51,807 nucleotides of DNA from NCBI RefSeq assembly GCF_002114285.1, contig NZ_NEDJ01000019.1, positions 1-51,807 on the forward strand, written 5' to 3'. The notes under the pieces are model-generated. The model saw nothing but the letters and a program-made list of their open reading frames with translations, had not been told where the DNA came from and searched no databases. Each line of letters begins with the position of its first letter. Within the stretch, counting starts at the first letter, position 1. Of this stretch, positions 22,533-31,276 are shown in pieces. The position numbers and the translations under genes are program-made. The stretch comes from Halorubrum ezzemoulense DSM 17463 (GTDB lineage Archaea; Halobacteriota; Halobacteria; Halobacteriales; Haloferacaceae).

Positions 22533-23849
22533 TCACTCGCCACCGGCGCTGATGCTGCGGAATTCGAAATCGGTCGAGCAGATGTCGAACCGCGAGAGAC
22601 AGAACGGCGCTGCTGGGATCGGTGGGTCTTCGCCCATTACATGCGCACGGACGAGCGCGCCGGCGACGGGGGCTGTCATGACGCCTCGGCCGTGAAACCC
22701 GGTGGCGACGACGAGCCCGGCGGGGGCGTCGCTCGGCGCGTCGATGATCGGACGCGTGTCCGGCGTGGCACCGTCGATCCCGGCCCATCCGTCCACGACG
22801 CGGAGCGCCCCCTCGGTCCCGAGGAATCGGGGCACGAGAGCGGCGACGTGGTCTCGGAAGGCCTCGTCCGCGTCCCGGCTCGCGGCCGCGGGGTCGGATT
22901 CGGCGAACGACCAGCCCCCGATGAGAAGGTCCCCATTCTCCTCGCGGCGGAAGTAGACGTGTTCGCCCGGGATCCACCCCATCGGAAACGATGCGCCGAG
23001 CGACGACTCGGGCCGCAACACGAGACACTGCGTCCGATAGGGCCGAACGGGAACCCGGAGGTACGGAGCCAGCAGCTGCGGCGTCCGCCAGCCGGCCGCG
23101 ACGACGACCGCCTCGGCCGCCACCGTCCCGTGGTCCGTCTCGACCCCGCGGACCGATGTCTCCGTCTCGGTCTCCGCTTCCGCGTCCGTGTCGCCCTTCG
23201 CGGGTTCTCCCTCCGCGGCCGAATCACGGAGCTCTGCTCCACTCGTTCGCCCCTCCACGACGAGGTCCGTCACGTTGACCCCGGTCTCGAACCGCGCGCC
23301 GTGGTCCGCTCCGTCCGCGCGCAGCGTCGTCGCGAGCGTGTACGGGTCGAGGTGACCCGTGTCCGTGAACCGCACTGCGCCGACGAACTCCGAGGCGTCG
23401 ATCCGGGGCCACCGCTCCTCGACGGCGGCGGCCTCCAGAAACGCCACGTTGACGCCGTCGTCCCGGAGGCGGTCGACGCGCGCTCTCGCGGCTTCCTCCC
23501 GGTCGGCCGTGACGAGCTCGACGCTCGGTGTTTCGGTGTACTCGAAGGCTCTGGTTCCGTCGTACGCTCGAAAGAAGTCGTTCGCGTGCGCGGCGATCTC
23601 CGGGTGGTCCGTGTAGGAGGGCGTCATCGTCACCTCACCGGCCGCTCGGGCGGTCGCACCGCCGGCGATCTGGTCGCGCTCGAGAACGAGCACGTCGTGG
23701 TCCGGGGCCAGCTCGCGCGCGGCGGCACAGCCGATCACGCCGCCGCCGACGACCACGACGCGCGGGCCGTCAGTGTTCGCGCCCTCGCGGAACGCGGGCG
23801 GTATCGTTTCCGACCCAGCCTCGCCGTCGGGGCAGTTCCCGGACGACAT
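22533..23849 (-). CDS. FAD-dependent oxidoreductase (DAO family)
   Basis: 438 residues. A short polar leader precedes the Rossmann dinucleotide motif VVVVGGGVIGCAAARELA (about residues 31-48). A D-amino-acid-oxidase/glycine-oxidase-type fold follows, with VVAAGWRTPQLL (second FAD contact) and a C-terminal DGWAGIDGATPDTRPIID, the loop that positions FAD and substrate. It oxidises an amine or amino acid to the imine with FAD. An acidic low-complexity insert (EGEPAKGDTDAEAETETETS) is a halophile-style loop. It is third in the operon behind two aminotransferases (3-bp gap), so the substrate is probably an amine or amino acid of the same pathway. Confidence 0.85.
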   Translation of the reverse strand: MSSGNCPDGEAGSETIPPAFREGANTDGPRVVVVGGGVIGCAAARELAPDHDVLVLERDQIAGGATARAAGEVTMTPSYTDHPEIAAHANDFFRAYDGTRAFEYTETPSVELVTADREEAARARVDRLRDDGVNVAFLEAAAVEERWPRIDASEFVGAVRFTDTGHLDPYTLATTLRADGADHGARFETGVNVTDLVVEGRTSGAELRDSAAEGEPAKGDTDAEAETETETSVRGVETDHGTVAAEAVVVAAGWRTPQLLAPYLRVPVRPYRTQCLVLRPESSLGASFPMGWIPGEHVYFRREENGDLLIGGWSFAESDPAAASRDADEAFRDHVAALVPRFLGTEGALRVVDGWAGIDGATPDTRPIIDAPSDAPAGLVVATGFHGRGVMTAPVAGALVRAHVMGEDPPIPAAPFCLSRFDICSTDFEFRSISAGGE

Positions 23850-23852
23850 GGA

Positions 23853-25181
23853 TTACGCGACCGCCTGAAGGCCGGACTCGAGCGCGTCGACCGCCCGTTC
23901 GAGTTCGTCTCGCTCGATGGTGAGCGGCGGCTGGAAGCGGAGGACGTTCTTGTGGTAGCCGCCGACGCCGATCAGGACGTTGTGCTCGTCGCGCATGTGT
24001 TCGCGGACGGCGGTCGCGGCCTCCTTCGCGGGCGTTCGGTCCGCGTCCGCGACGAGTTCAACGCCGTACATGAGGCCGAGACCGCGCGTCTGACCCACCG
24101 AGTCGTAGTGCTCTTCCAGCTCCGTGAGACGCGATTCGAGCCATGAGCCCTGTCTGTTTGCGTTCTCGACGATCCCGTCCTCCAACCGGTCGATGTTGGC
24201 GAGCGCGGCCGCGCAGCAGACGGGATTACCGCCAAACGTCGAGAGATGATCGCCTGCCTCGAAGCTATCAGCGATCTCCGCGGGCGCCGTGAACGCGCCG
24301 AGCGGGAGTCCGTCCGCGATTCCTTTCGCCTGTGGCATGATATCGGGGACCACTTCGAACTGTTCACTGGCAAACATCGTGCCGGTTCGCCCGTATCCGG
24401 TCTGTACCTCGTCGACGATGAGTAGCCCGCCGTTGTCGTGCGTGATCTCTTTCACGCGCCGCAGCCAGCCTTCCGGCGGGACGATGATCCCGCCCTCGCC
24501 CATGACGGGCTCGATGATGACGGCGGCCAAATCTCCGGAAGTGTGAGTGCCGATGACGCGCTCGAGCTCGTCCGCGCAGTCGCTTGAACACGTCCCGTCG
24601 CAACGGTCACAGCGGTACGCGTACGGCGGGGGCGCGTGAGTGACGTCGTTGATCGTCGGTGCCATCCCCCGCTTGTATGCGCTGTTTCCGGTGAGCGCGA
24701 GGCTGCCGAGCGTCCGGCCGTGAAACGCCATCTCTAGAGCGACGACTTCCTTGTTGCCTGTGTGTTTGCGCGCAAGCTTCACCGCGCCCTCGACGGCCTC
24801 GGTTCCCGAGTTACAGAAGAAGGTCTTCTGGAGGTCTCCCGGCGTGATCTCGGCGATGCGTTCGGCGAGCTCGCCGACCGGCGCGTTCCTGTGGACGTAC
24901 GAACAGGTGTGGATGAGCCGGTCGAGTTGATCCTTCGCCGCGTCGACGACCGCGGGGTCGTTGTGTCCGGCGTTCGTCACCGAAATCCCGGCGAACACGT
25001 CGAGGTACTCCTCGCCCTCCGGCGTCGTCATCGTCGTGTCCGAGGCCCGGTCGACGGCGAACGAATCGTATCCTTTCGCGATCGGCATCACGTACTCGTC
25101 GTACTGCGATCTGACGGTGTCGCTCGACGGACCGTCACCGGCCGACTCGCGCGTCACCGAGGGGTCGGACTGGTTCGACAT
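23853..25181 (-). CDS. Class III (omega-amino acid / GABA-type) aminotransferase
   Basis: 442 residues from the ATG at 25181. It is a PLP enzyme with NSGTEAVEGAVKLAR (phosphate cup), VIIEPVMGEGG, DEVQTGYGRTG and the Schiff-base Lys286 in QAKGIADGLPLGAF. Family members move the terminal amino group of GABA, beta-alanine, putrescine or ornithine to a keto acid, giving a semialdehyde. The CxxC-type insert YRCDRCDGTCSSDC is unusual and could bind a metal or form disulfides. It lies 2 bp after the GSA-like enzyme. Neighbouring Pot transporter and aldehyde dehydrogenases support an omega-amine substrate; exact specificity cannot be read. Confidence 0.88.
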   Translation of the reverse strand: MSNQSDPSVTRESAGDGPSSDTVRSQYDEYVMPIAKGYDSFAVDRASDTTMTTPEGEEYLDVFAGISVTNAGHNDPAVVDAAKDQLDRLIHTCSYVHRNAPVGELAERIAEITPGDLQKTFFCNSGTEAVEGAVKLARKHTGNKEVVALEMAFHGRTLGSLALTGNSAYKRGMAPTINDVTHAPPPYAYRCDRCDGTCSSDCADELERVIGTHTSGDLAAVIIEPVMGEGGIIVPPEGWLRRVKEITHDNGGLLIVDEVQTGYGRTGTMFASEQFEVVPDIMPQAKGIADGLPLGAFTAPAEIADSFEAGDHLSTFGGNPVCCAAALANIDRLEDGIVENANRQGSWLESRLTELEEHYDSVGQTRGLGLMYGVELVADADRTPAKEAATAVREHMRDEHNVLIGVGGYHKNVLRFQPPLTIERDELERAVDALESGLQAVA

Positions 25182-25183
25182 TG

Positions 25184-26569
25184 TCACTCGTACTGGTGGT
25201 CGACCGCGCGGAAGGCGTCCTCCGCGACCTCCAGCGCGTGATCGATCTGCTCGTCGGTGTGGGTGTATGTGGTGAAGAACCGCTCTCCCTGCAGCGGGTT
25301 CCCGAAGAGGACGCCGTCGGCTGCGGCCTCGAGCCACCAGTCGGCGAACTGGTCGGTGTTCGCGTGCCACGTGTCGCGGTACGAGTGGATGTCGTGATCG
25401 GTCATGTACACCTGCCCCATCGAGCCGATATGCTCGACGTTAACCGCAAGTCCGGCGTCGTCGGCGACCTCCTGAAGCCCGCTGAACAGCCTGTCGCCGA
25501 GGCGGTCGATGTGCTCGTATACGTCGCGCTCGTCGAGGATCTCCAGCGTCTTCAGCCCGGCTGCGGCCGCGACCGGGTGTCCGTTGTACGTCCCGCCGTG
25601 GAACGCGGAGGAGTTCCACTTGGAGGCCTCCTTCTTTTTTGGCGGGATGATCTCCTCCATGATGTCCCGCCGCCCGCCGAACCCGGCAACTTGGTAGCCG
25701 GCGCCGGCAGCCTTCGCGAAGGTCGTCATGTCCGGCGTGACGCCGAACCGGCCCTGCGCGGACTGCGGGCCCAGCCGGAAGCCGGTCATCACTTCGTCCC
25801 AGATGAGGACGATGTCAAGCTCCTCCGTCAGGTCGCGGAGGAACTCGTGGTAGCCGTCGCGGGGCTTGAGGCAGCCGCACGAGAACATCACCGGCTCGAT
25901 GATCACGGCGGCCATGTCGTCAGCGTGCTTCCGCAGGATCCGCTCGGTCGCCTCCTTGTCGTTGAAGGGGAACGCGACGACCGTCTCGCTCACCGCGTCG
26001 GGGATGCCCGTCCCGTACGACACCGTGTTCGGCTCCTCCTCGGGACCGAGCGCCTCCTCGCTGGCATAGACGCTCTGTAGCGCATAGTCGTGTGCGCCCG
26101 CGTACCCGCCCTCGGGCTTGGCGATCTTTTCTTTTCCGGTGTACGACCGCGCGACGCGGAGCGCGTGCATCGTCGCCTCCGTGCCGCTGTTCGCCATCCG
26201 AACCGACTCGATGGAGGGGACCATCTCGCAGACCTTCTCCATGAACTCGATGGCGACCGGCTGCGGCGTCGCGGTCAGGTCGCTCTTCTCGACCTGTCGT
26301 TTGACGGCGTCTTTGACCTCGGGATGACCGTGTCCGAGGATGATCGGACCGAGCGCAAGGAGGAAGTCCAAGTACTCGTTGTCGTCCATGTCATAGATGT
26401 ACGAGCCGTCCGTCTCTTCGAGATAGAACGGGTACGGGTCGAACGAACGGACGTTCGACTCGACACCGAGCGGCGTTACGTTTGACGCTCGCCGGTGAAA
26501 CTCCCGGCTCTTCGACGTTTTCTCTTCCAACGGGCGTGCGTGGTCGCGCTCCTTGTCACCGAGGCTCAT
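25184..26569 (-). CDS. Class III aminotransferase, glutamate-1-semialdehyde-aminomutase-like
   Basis: 461 residues from the ATG at 26569. It has the GSAM-like signature: VRMANSGTEATMHALRVAR, IIEPVMFSCGC, LIWDEVMTGFRLG and Lys286 in TTFAKAAGAGY. It is longer than HemL and sits in a catabolic operon, so it is more likely an omega-transaminase or a 2-aminoacid mutase than the heme enzyme. It heads the operon GSAM-like, GABA-type aminotransferase, FAD oxidase. A promoter-like motif shared with two other units of the island lies 24 bp upstream. Confidence 0.85.
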   Translation of the reverse strand: MSLGDKERDHARPLEEKTSKSREFHRRASNVTPLGVESNVRSFDPYPFYLEETDGSYIYDMDDNEYLDFLLALGPIILGHGHPEVKDAVKRQVEKSDLTATPQPVAIEFMEKVCEMVPSIESVRMANSGTEATMHALRVARSYTGKEKIAKPEGGYAGAHDYALQSVYASEEALGPEEEPNTVSYGTGIPDAVSETVVAFPFNDKEATERILRKHADDMAAVIIEPVMFSCGCLKPRDGYHEFLRDLTEELDIVLIWDEVMTGFRLGPQSAQGRFGVTPDMTTFAKAAGAGYQVAGFGGRRDIMEEIIPPKKKEASKWNSSAFHGGTYNGHPVAAAAGLKTLEILDERDVYEHIDRLGDRLFSGLQEVADDAGLAVNVEHIGSMGQVYMTDHDIHSYRDTWHANTDQFADWWLEAAADGVLFGNPLQGERFFTTYTHTDEQIDHALEVAEDAFRAVDHQYE

Positions 26570-26592
26570 CGCAATAGATGATGAAGCGGCGG

Positions 26593-26611
26593 GAAATAAA
26601 TCTTTGGCAAA
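26593..26611 (-). promoter_or_regulatory. Shared promoter-proximal motif, copy 1
   Basis: The minus strand reads TTTGCCAAAGATTTATTTC, ending 24 bp before the aminotransferase start. It resembles 28115-28137 and 34102-34124. The right part can be the TATA box and the TTTGCC part a regulator site next to it. Confidence 0.45.
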
Positions 26612-26647
26612 TACAATTAGAAGCCGAAATAGATACGGCAATTCGAG

Positions 26648-27538
26648 TTACTCGCCGGTAACAGTTCGGGACAAGGGGAGCACGAGTCCCTTCGGACCGC
26701 CGCCGGCCTTCCTGATCTCCCGGAGCGACAGCTCGATGACGTGGAATCCCCGATCCGTGAGCGCGGCGCGGACCCGGTGGTTCCCGGAGGGGAGGAGCAC
26801 AGTCCCGGGGTCGACGACGATGGTGCTCGTCGCGCGGTTGCGCTGTTCGCGCATCGGGACGGAGACCGTCTCAATACCGCGATCGTGAAGCATGTCGAGG
26901 AACTCCGGCGGAACCGCCTCGGAGTAGACGAGCGCGAGATCGGGTGCGACCATGCTGAACACCAAGGCGAGATGCGTCTGTCCGGTGCTCTCCGTGCTGC
27001 CGAAGATCGGCACCTCGATCACCTCGACTCCGAACGTCTCCAGGACGGTCCGAACCTGTCGGATCCCGGCCGCGTTGGTGGTCTGCGACCGACCGATCGC
27101 CACGGTGTCGCGGTCGATCCACACCATGTTCCCGGCCTCGAAGCCGCCGTCGCCGTGAACGGTATGATAGATCGGCGCCCCCAGTTCGGTCATTCGCTCG
27201 GAGAGCCGGCGCTCCTCGCCGTGCCGGGTCTCCTCGACCATCTTGCCGACCACGATTCCGCCGCCGATCGCGAACCCCACGTCCCGGACGAAGAACGACT
27301 CGGCGAGGCTCTGCGTCACGCCCTCGAGCGTGAGCACCTCCACGCCGTTCGACTCCAGCTCCTCCACGAGCGACCGGTGCTCCTTCGCGGCCTTCTCCTG
27401 ACGCGGCAGCCCATCCCAGTTCCACGCGTCCGGATCGACGACCGAGTTGAACTCGTCGCCGGGCTCGTGAACCAGGGCCTGCTCGAGTGAGCCGTACTCC
27501 AACCTGGCCGACGGTTCGAGCCCCCAGATGTCGTTCAT
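26648..27538 (-). CDS. Amidinotransferase/arginine-deiminase-fold protein lacking catalytic Cys
   Basis: 296 residues of the guanidino-modifying (pentein) fold. FVRDVGF (D86), HGDGGFEAGNMVWID (E134) and TGQTHLALVF (H189) align with the deiminase/DDAH active site. Two key positions are changed: the Asp of the usual HLD is Ala191, and the C-terminal GGGPxC loop reads GGGPKGLVLPL, placing Gly284 where the nucleophilic Cys belongs. Classical hydrolysis of arginine-like substrates is therefore unlikely; a binding, regulatory or different catalytic role is possible. It overlaps the Lrp gene by 4 nt, suggesting a sensor or effector function next to the regulator. Sequencing error is unlikely since the frame is intact. 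Confidence 0.8.
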   Translation of the reverse strand: MNDIWGLEPSARLEYGSLEQALVHEPGDEFNSVVDPDAWNWDGLPRQEKAAKEHRSLVEELESNGVEVLTLEGVTQSLAESFFVRDVGFAIGGGIVVGKMVEETRHGEERRLSERMTELGAPIYHTVHGDGGFEAGNMVWIDRDTVAIGRSQTTNAAGIRQVRTVLETFGVEVIEVPIFGSTESTGQTHLALVFSMVAPDLALVYSEAVPPEFLDMLHDRGIETVSVPMREQRNRATSTIVVDPGTVLLPSGNHRVRAALTDRGFHVIELSLREIRKAGGGPKGLVLPLSRTVTGE

Positions 27539-27987
27539 TCGTCTATCCGCAGCGTGTGTTCCTCCTTCACGCTCCGGAGCGCCATGTCCGTGGCGGTGCT
27601 CTCGACGCCCTCGTACTGGCCGATCTCCCTCAGCAGGTCGGTCATCTCCTGCCGGTCGGCGATGCGGACTTTCAACAGCAGATCCGCGTCGCCGGTGACC
27701 TCGTGTATCTCTTGGATCGGCGTCACCTCGACGAGGCGTTCTGCGACCTCCGACGACCGGCCGGCCATCGTCTCGACACGGATGAAGCCGACCTCGTTGC
27801 GTCCGAGGAGTTCCGGGTCGAGTACGGCGCGGTAATCCCGGATGTACCCCTCCTCCTCCAGTGCCTTCGTCCGCTCGTGGATCGTCGCCGTCCCCATGTC
27901 GAGCCGGCGTGCGATCTCGGAGAGGGCCGCCCTCCCGTCAACCTGAAGTATGGCGAGGATCTTCCGGTCGACCTCGTCGATGTCCAT
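27535..27987 (-). CDS. Lrp/AsnC-family transcriptional regulator
   Basis: 150 residues from the ATG at 27987. The N-terminal HTH (DEVDRKILAILQVDGRAALS, then EIARRLDMGTATIHERTKAL) is followed by the effector-binding RAM domain (VGFIRVETMAG ... EIHEVTGDADLLLKVRIAD). Such regulators sense amino acids and act on adjacent catabolic or transport genes. It is divergent from the pot operon and translationally coupled to the amidinotransferase-like gene, and is the most likely local regulator of the island. Confidence 0.9.
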   Translation of the reverse strand: MDIDEVDRKILAILQVDGRAALSEIARRLDMGTATIHERTKALEEEGYIRDYRAVLDPELLGRNEVGFIRVETMAGRSSEVAERLVEVTPIQEIHEVTGDADLLLKVRIADRQEMTDLLREIGQYEGVESTATDMALRSVKEEHTLRIDE

Positions 27988-28114
27988 GAGCGTGGATTCA
28001 GTGGCCGGATGCCTATGTGTTTTGTTTGGCTGCACGCCTCTATTCGCTGTTAGGGGGTCGAATAACATAATATTTCCTTAGTCCCGTCTCTCTTCGTATG
28101 TTTATCTGTAAGTA

Positions 28115-28137
28115 TCGGGTTTGCCCAAACATATTTC
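28115..28137 (+). promoter_or_regulatory. Shared promoter-proximal motif, copy 2 (pot operon)
   Basis: It begins TCGGGTTTGCCCAAACAT and runs into an ATATTTC TATA-like end, 29 bp before the PotB start at 28166. 19 of 23 bases match 34102-34124, and TTTGCC/ATATTTC matches 26593-26611. Confidence 0.5.
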
Positions 28138-28165
28138 ATGTGGGGTGTGGTACGCCAACGAGAGA

Positions 28166-29176
28166 ATGGGACGTGATAGCAACAATCAGGCGTCGGGCAT
28201 CGACGCGCAACTGGTTCAGAGGGTCCGTCGGAACCAGTGGACCGGTGCGATCGTCAATCTCTCACCGAGCGCGTTCTGGCTCGGCGTGTTCTTCCTCGCA
28301 CCGCTCGCCGTGATGTTCTTCTTCAGCTTCGGGGAACGGGGGGCGTTCGGCGAAGTCCTCCTCGCCGCGGAGAACCTCGGACTACAGCAGTACCGTCGGT
28401 TCTTCATCCCGGAAGACACCTCGATCCTCGTCGCGCTCTGGGCGACGGTCGCGTGGCTGATCGAGACGGTAGTCCCCGGAATCGAGACGCTCTCGGCGAC
28501 GCAGCCGACGCCGTACGTCAGGCTGTTGTTCAAAAGCATCGGCTACGGGTCCCTCGCGACGGTGGTCTCCTTCGCCGTCGGCTACCCGATGGCCTACTAT
28601 ATCGGTCACATTGCCCCCGAAAGATACCAGAACCTCTTGATCGTGCTCGTCATCCTTCCGTTCTGGGCCTCGTTTCTCGTCCGGATCTACGCCATTCAGC
28701 TGCTGTTGTCGGCCAACAGCGTGCTAATGAGCGCGCTTGCGGTCCTCCCGTTCGTTGAACAGGGAGCCTCGCTGATGTACTCGCAGTTTGCGGTCCTCTT
28801 GGGACTCGTCTACATCTGGATCCCCTTTATGATCCTCCCGGTGTATTCGAGTATCGAGGAGATCGATTTCACGCTCCAAGAAGCCGCGATGGACCTCGGA
28901 GCGGACCGTTTCGAAGCGTTCTATCACGTCATCTTCCCGCAGTCGAAACCGGGCGTCATGGCGGGGAGCGTCCTTGTGTTCATCCCGAGCGCGGGCGCAT
29001 CCGTCATCCCGGAACTGCTCGGCGGCACCGACAGTCAGATGATCGGGAACTTCATTGCGTCTCAATTCGGCTCCGCCGGCAACTGGCCGCTTGGAGCCGC
29101 GGGCGCGTTCGTTCTCATGGGGGTCATGCTACTCAGCATCGCCGCGTACCAGCGCGGCGGGGGTGAGCTCGGATGA
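28166..29176 (+). CDS. potB: Polyamine-type ABC transporter permease PotB
   Basis: 336 residues from the ATG at 28166 (MGRDSNNQASG). About six membrane helices and the EAA loop LQEAAMDLGADRFEAFYHVI (ATPase contact) near the C-terminus mark an importer permease of the spermidine/putrescine class. A long first extracytoplasmic insert precedes the core. It overlaps potC by 4 nt. Polyamine specificity is inferred from family and from catabolic neighbours; other small cationic or amino-acid substrates are possible. Confidence 0.85.
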   Translation: MGRDSNNQASGIDAQLVQRVRRNQWTGAIVNLSPSAFWLGVFFLAPLAVMFFFSFGERGAFGEVLLAAENLGLQQYRRFFIPEDTSILVALWATVAWLIETVVPGIETLSATQPTPYVRLLFKSIGYGSLATVVSFAVGYPMAYYIGHIAPERYQNLLIVLVILPFWASFLVRIYAIQLLLSANSVLMSALAVLPFVEQGASLMYSQFAVLLGLVYIWIPFMILPVYSSIEEIDFTLQEAAMDLGADRFEAFYHVIFPQSKPGVMAGSVLVFIPSAGASVIPELLGGTDSQMIGNFIASQFGSAGNWPLGAAGAFVLMGVMLLSIAAYQRGGGELG

Positions 29177-30003
29177 TGGGCGCGTTCCGTCGAGCGCGCG
29201 CAGCCCTGTTCGAGCGGGGGGCCGGGCTCTTGGTAGCCCAGACGGCGTTCGTCTATCTGTTCCTCTACCTGCCGATCGCGGTGTTGATCACGCTCTCGTT
29301 CAACGACTCGCGGTACGCGGTCGTCTGGCAGGGGTTCACGACGAAGTGGTATACCGCGCTGTTACAGGGCGAGACAGTCGCTCGAGTCGATCCGACCGCG
29401 GCGTGGAACGCGCTCCTCAATTCGGTCGAGATCGCCGTGGCGATGGTCGTTATCAGTACTGTGTTCGGTACGATGCTGGCGTTCGCCCTCGACCGGTACG
29501 ACTTCCCCGGCAAGCGGCTGTTCACCGGCGTCGTGTTCATGCCGATCATCATCCCGAGCATCGTGATGGGGATCTCGCTGCTGTTGTTCTTCAACATCGC
29601 CGGGATACAACTGGGGACCGGAACAGCAATAATCGGCCACGTCGCTTTCGGCATCAGCTTCGTCGCGGTCGTCGTCGCGGCGCGATTACAGACCTTCGAT
29701 CAGACGATGGAAGAGGCGGCCATGGACCTCGGTGCCAACGAACTCGAGACGCTCCGGTTCGTGACGCTCCCGATGATCAAGCCGGGGATCTTCGCGGGCG
29801 CGCTACTCGCGTTCGCCATGAGCTTCGACGACTACGTGGTCACCTTCTTCATCATCGGACAGGAGAACACGCTCCCGATCTTCTTCTTCGGGATGGTCCG
29901 GCAGGGAATCTCTCCCGGAGTCAACGTCGTCGCGGCGCTGATCATCGTCGTCACGATGGCTCTGGTCGCCGTCGCTCAATGGTTTCAGGGCCCGACGTGG
30001 TGA
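29173..30003 (+). CDS. potC: Polyamine-type ABC transporter permease PotC
   Basis: 276 residues, starting with an ATGA overlap on potB. Six membrane helices; the EAA loop is MEEAAMDLGANELETLRFVT with LPMIKPG following, typical of PotC/PotI. FDDYVVTFFIIG near the end is also characteristic of PotC. It pairs with PotB to form the membrane channel. Confidence 0.88.
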   Translation: MMGAFRRARAALFERGAGLLVAQTAFVYLFLYLPIAVLITLSFNDSRYAVVWQGFTTKWYTALLQGETVARVDPTAAWNALLNSVEIAVAMVVISTVFGTMLAFALDRYDFPGKRLFTGVVFMPIIIPSIVMGISLLLFFNIAGIQLGTGTAIIGHVAFGISFVAVVVAARLQTFDQTMEEAAMDLGANELETLRFVTLPMIKPGIFAGALLAFAMSFDDYVVTFFIIGQENTLPIFFFGMVRQGISPGVNVVAALIIVVTMALVAVAQWFQGPTW

Positions 30004-30094
30004 GTTCTGTGAAATATATCCGACTGGACGTATGATCTCCCGAAATATTTATGGTCTGTTGTGGAAGTTGGAGAAAAAGAGACATTGACAACCC

Positions 30095-31273
30095 ATGTCA
30101 CAACAGCAATCCACAAGTGATCGGCGTACATTCCTGCGGACCACCGGTGCCGTCTCAACGGCCGGACTCGTCGGACTCGCGGGATGTAGCGGCAACTCCG
30201 GGAGTGACGGCAACTCCGGGAGTGACGGTAGCGACGGTGGGAGCGGAGACGACGGCGGCGGTGGGAGCGGCGGTAACGGAGAGATCGAAGACGAGCTTCG
30301 CGTCTTCCAGTGGGGCGACTACTGGCCCGACGGTTTCATCAGCGGTTTCGAGGAGGAGTACGACGTATCCGTTTCCGTCTCGCTGTACTCCTCGAACGAG
30401 GAGATGTTCAACGCGCTGAACGCCGGCGGAACCGGTCAGTACGACCTAATCTTCCCGAGCGACTACATGGTCAACGTCCTGAACGAGCAGGGCATGATCC
30501 AGCCGCTCAACCTCGACGCCCTGCCGAACTTCGAGAACCTCTCCGAGAAATTCCGGGAGGCGCCGTACGATCCGGGCGAGGACCGCTTCTCCGTTCCCTA
30601 CCAGTGGGGAACGTCCGGGATCGCGTACAACGAGGAGATGGTCGGCGACATCGAGGTCAACTCGTGGGAGACCATGTGGAACGAGGATTTCTCGGGGCAG
30701 ATGTCGATGCTCGACGACGTCCGCGAGGCGATGGGCGCGGCGTTGAAATACCTCGGCTACTCCCTCAATACGACGGAGGAGTCCGAGGTCGAGGAGGCGA
30801 AGGAGTTACTGATGGAGCAGAAGGACCTCCTCTCGACGTACGACTCGTCGGACTTCCCGACGAACCTGATCAACGAACAGCTCAGCCCGGTCCACGCATG
30901 GTCCGGCGGCGCGTTCCAAGCGTACTGGGAGACGTTCGAGGACGGCAGCTCCCCCGTCAACTACGTCATTCCGGAGGAAGGCGGGGTCGTGTGGGTCGAC
31001 ACCGCAGCGATAACCACAGAGGCAGAGAACGTCAACGCGGCGCACGCGTTCATCAACCACTTCCTAGACGCCGAAGTCGGGGCCGAGATCACGAACTACA
31101 CGTACTACGGGAGCCCCAACGAGGCCGCCGAAGAGTACATCCTCGACGAGATTCTCAACAACGAGTCTATCTACCCTGACGACGAGACGATGAGCAACCT
31201 CGAATACATCCAGAACATCGGTCAGGCGACGACCATGTACAGCAACGCCTGGCAAGAGATCAAGAGCGCCTGA
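30095..31273 (+). CDS. potD: Polyamine-type substrate-binding lipoprotein PotD
   Basis: 392 residues. A twin-arginine signal (DRRTFLRTTGAV) ends in lipobox LAGC with Cys31 as lipid anchor, followed by a Gly/Ser/Asp linker and then a periplasmic-binding fold: LRVFQWGDYWPDGFISGFEE, DLIFPSDYMV, NVPYQWGTSGIAYN-type segment, WSGGAFQAYWE. Aromatic and acidic residues around the cleft suit polyamine binding. The gap before it (91 bp) contains CCCGAAATATTTATGG, a likely extra promoter that would let the binding protein be made in excess. Confidence 0.88.
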   Translation: MSQQQSTSDRRTFLRTTGAVSTAGLVGLAGCSGNSGSDGNSGSDGSDGGSGDDGGGGSGGNGEIEDELRVFQWGDYWPDGFISGFEEEYDVSVSVSLYSSNEEMFNALNAGGTGQYDLIFPSDYMVNVLNEQGMIQPLNLDALPNFENLSEKFREAPYDPGEDRFSVPYQWGTSGIAYNEEMVGDIEVNSWETMWNEDFSGQMSMLDDVREAMGAALKYLGYSLNTTEESEVEEAKELLMEQKDLLSTYDSSDFPTNLINEQLSPVHAWSGGAFQAYWETFEDGSSPVNYVIPEEGGVVWVDTAAITTEAENVNAAHAFINHFLDAEVGAEITNYTYYGSPNEAAEEYILDEILNNESIYPDDETMSNLEYIQNIGQATTMYSNAWQEIKSA

Positions 31274-31276
31274 GGA

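Noticed and set aside
22485-24146. Long plus-strand open frame of about 550 codons
   Set aside because: It is antisense to the FAD oxidase and aminotransferase, is Arg/Val-rich with no domain, and arises from high GC and codon bias.
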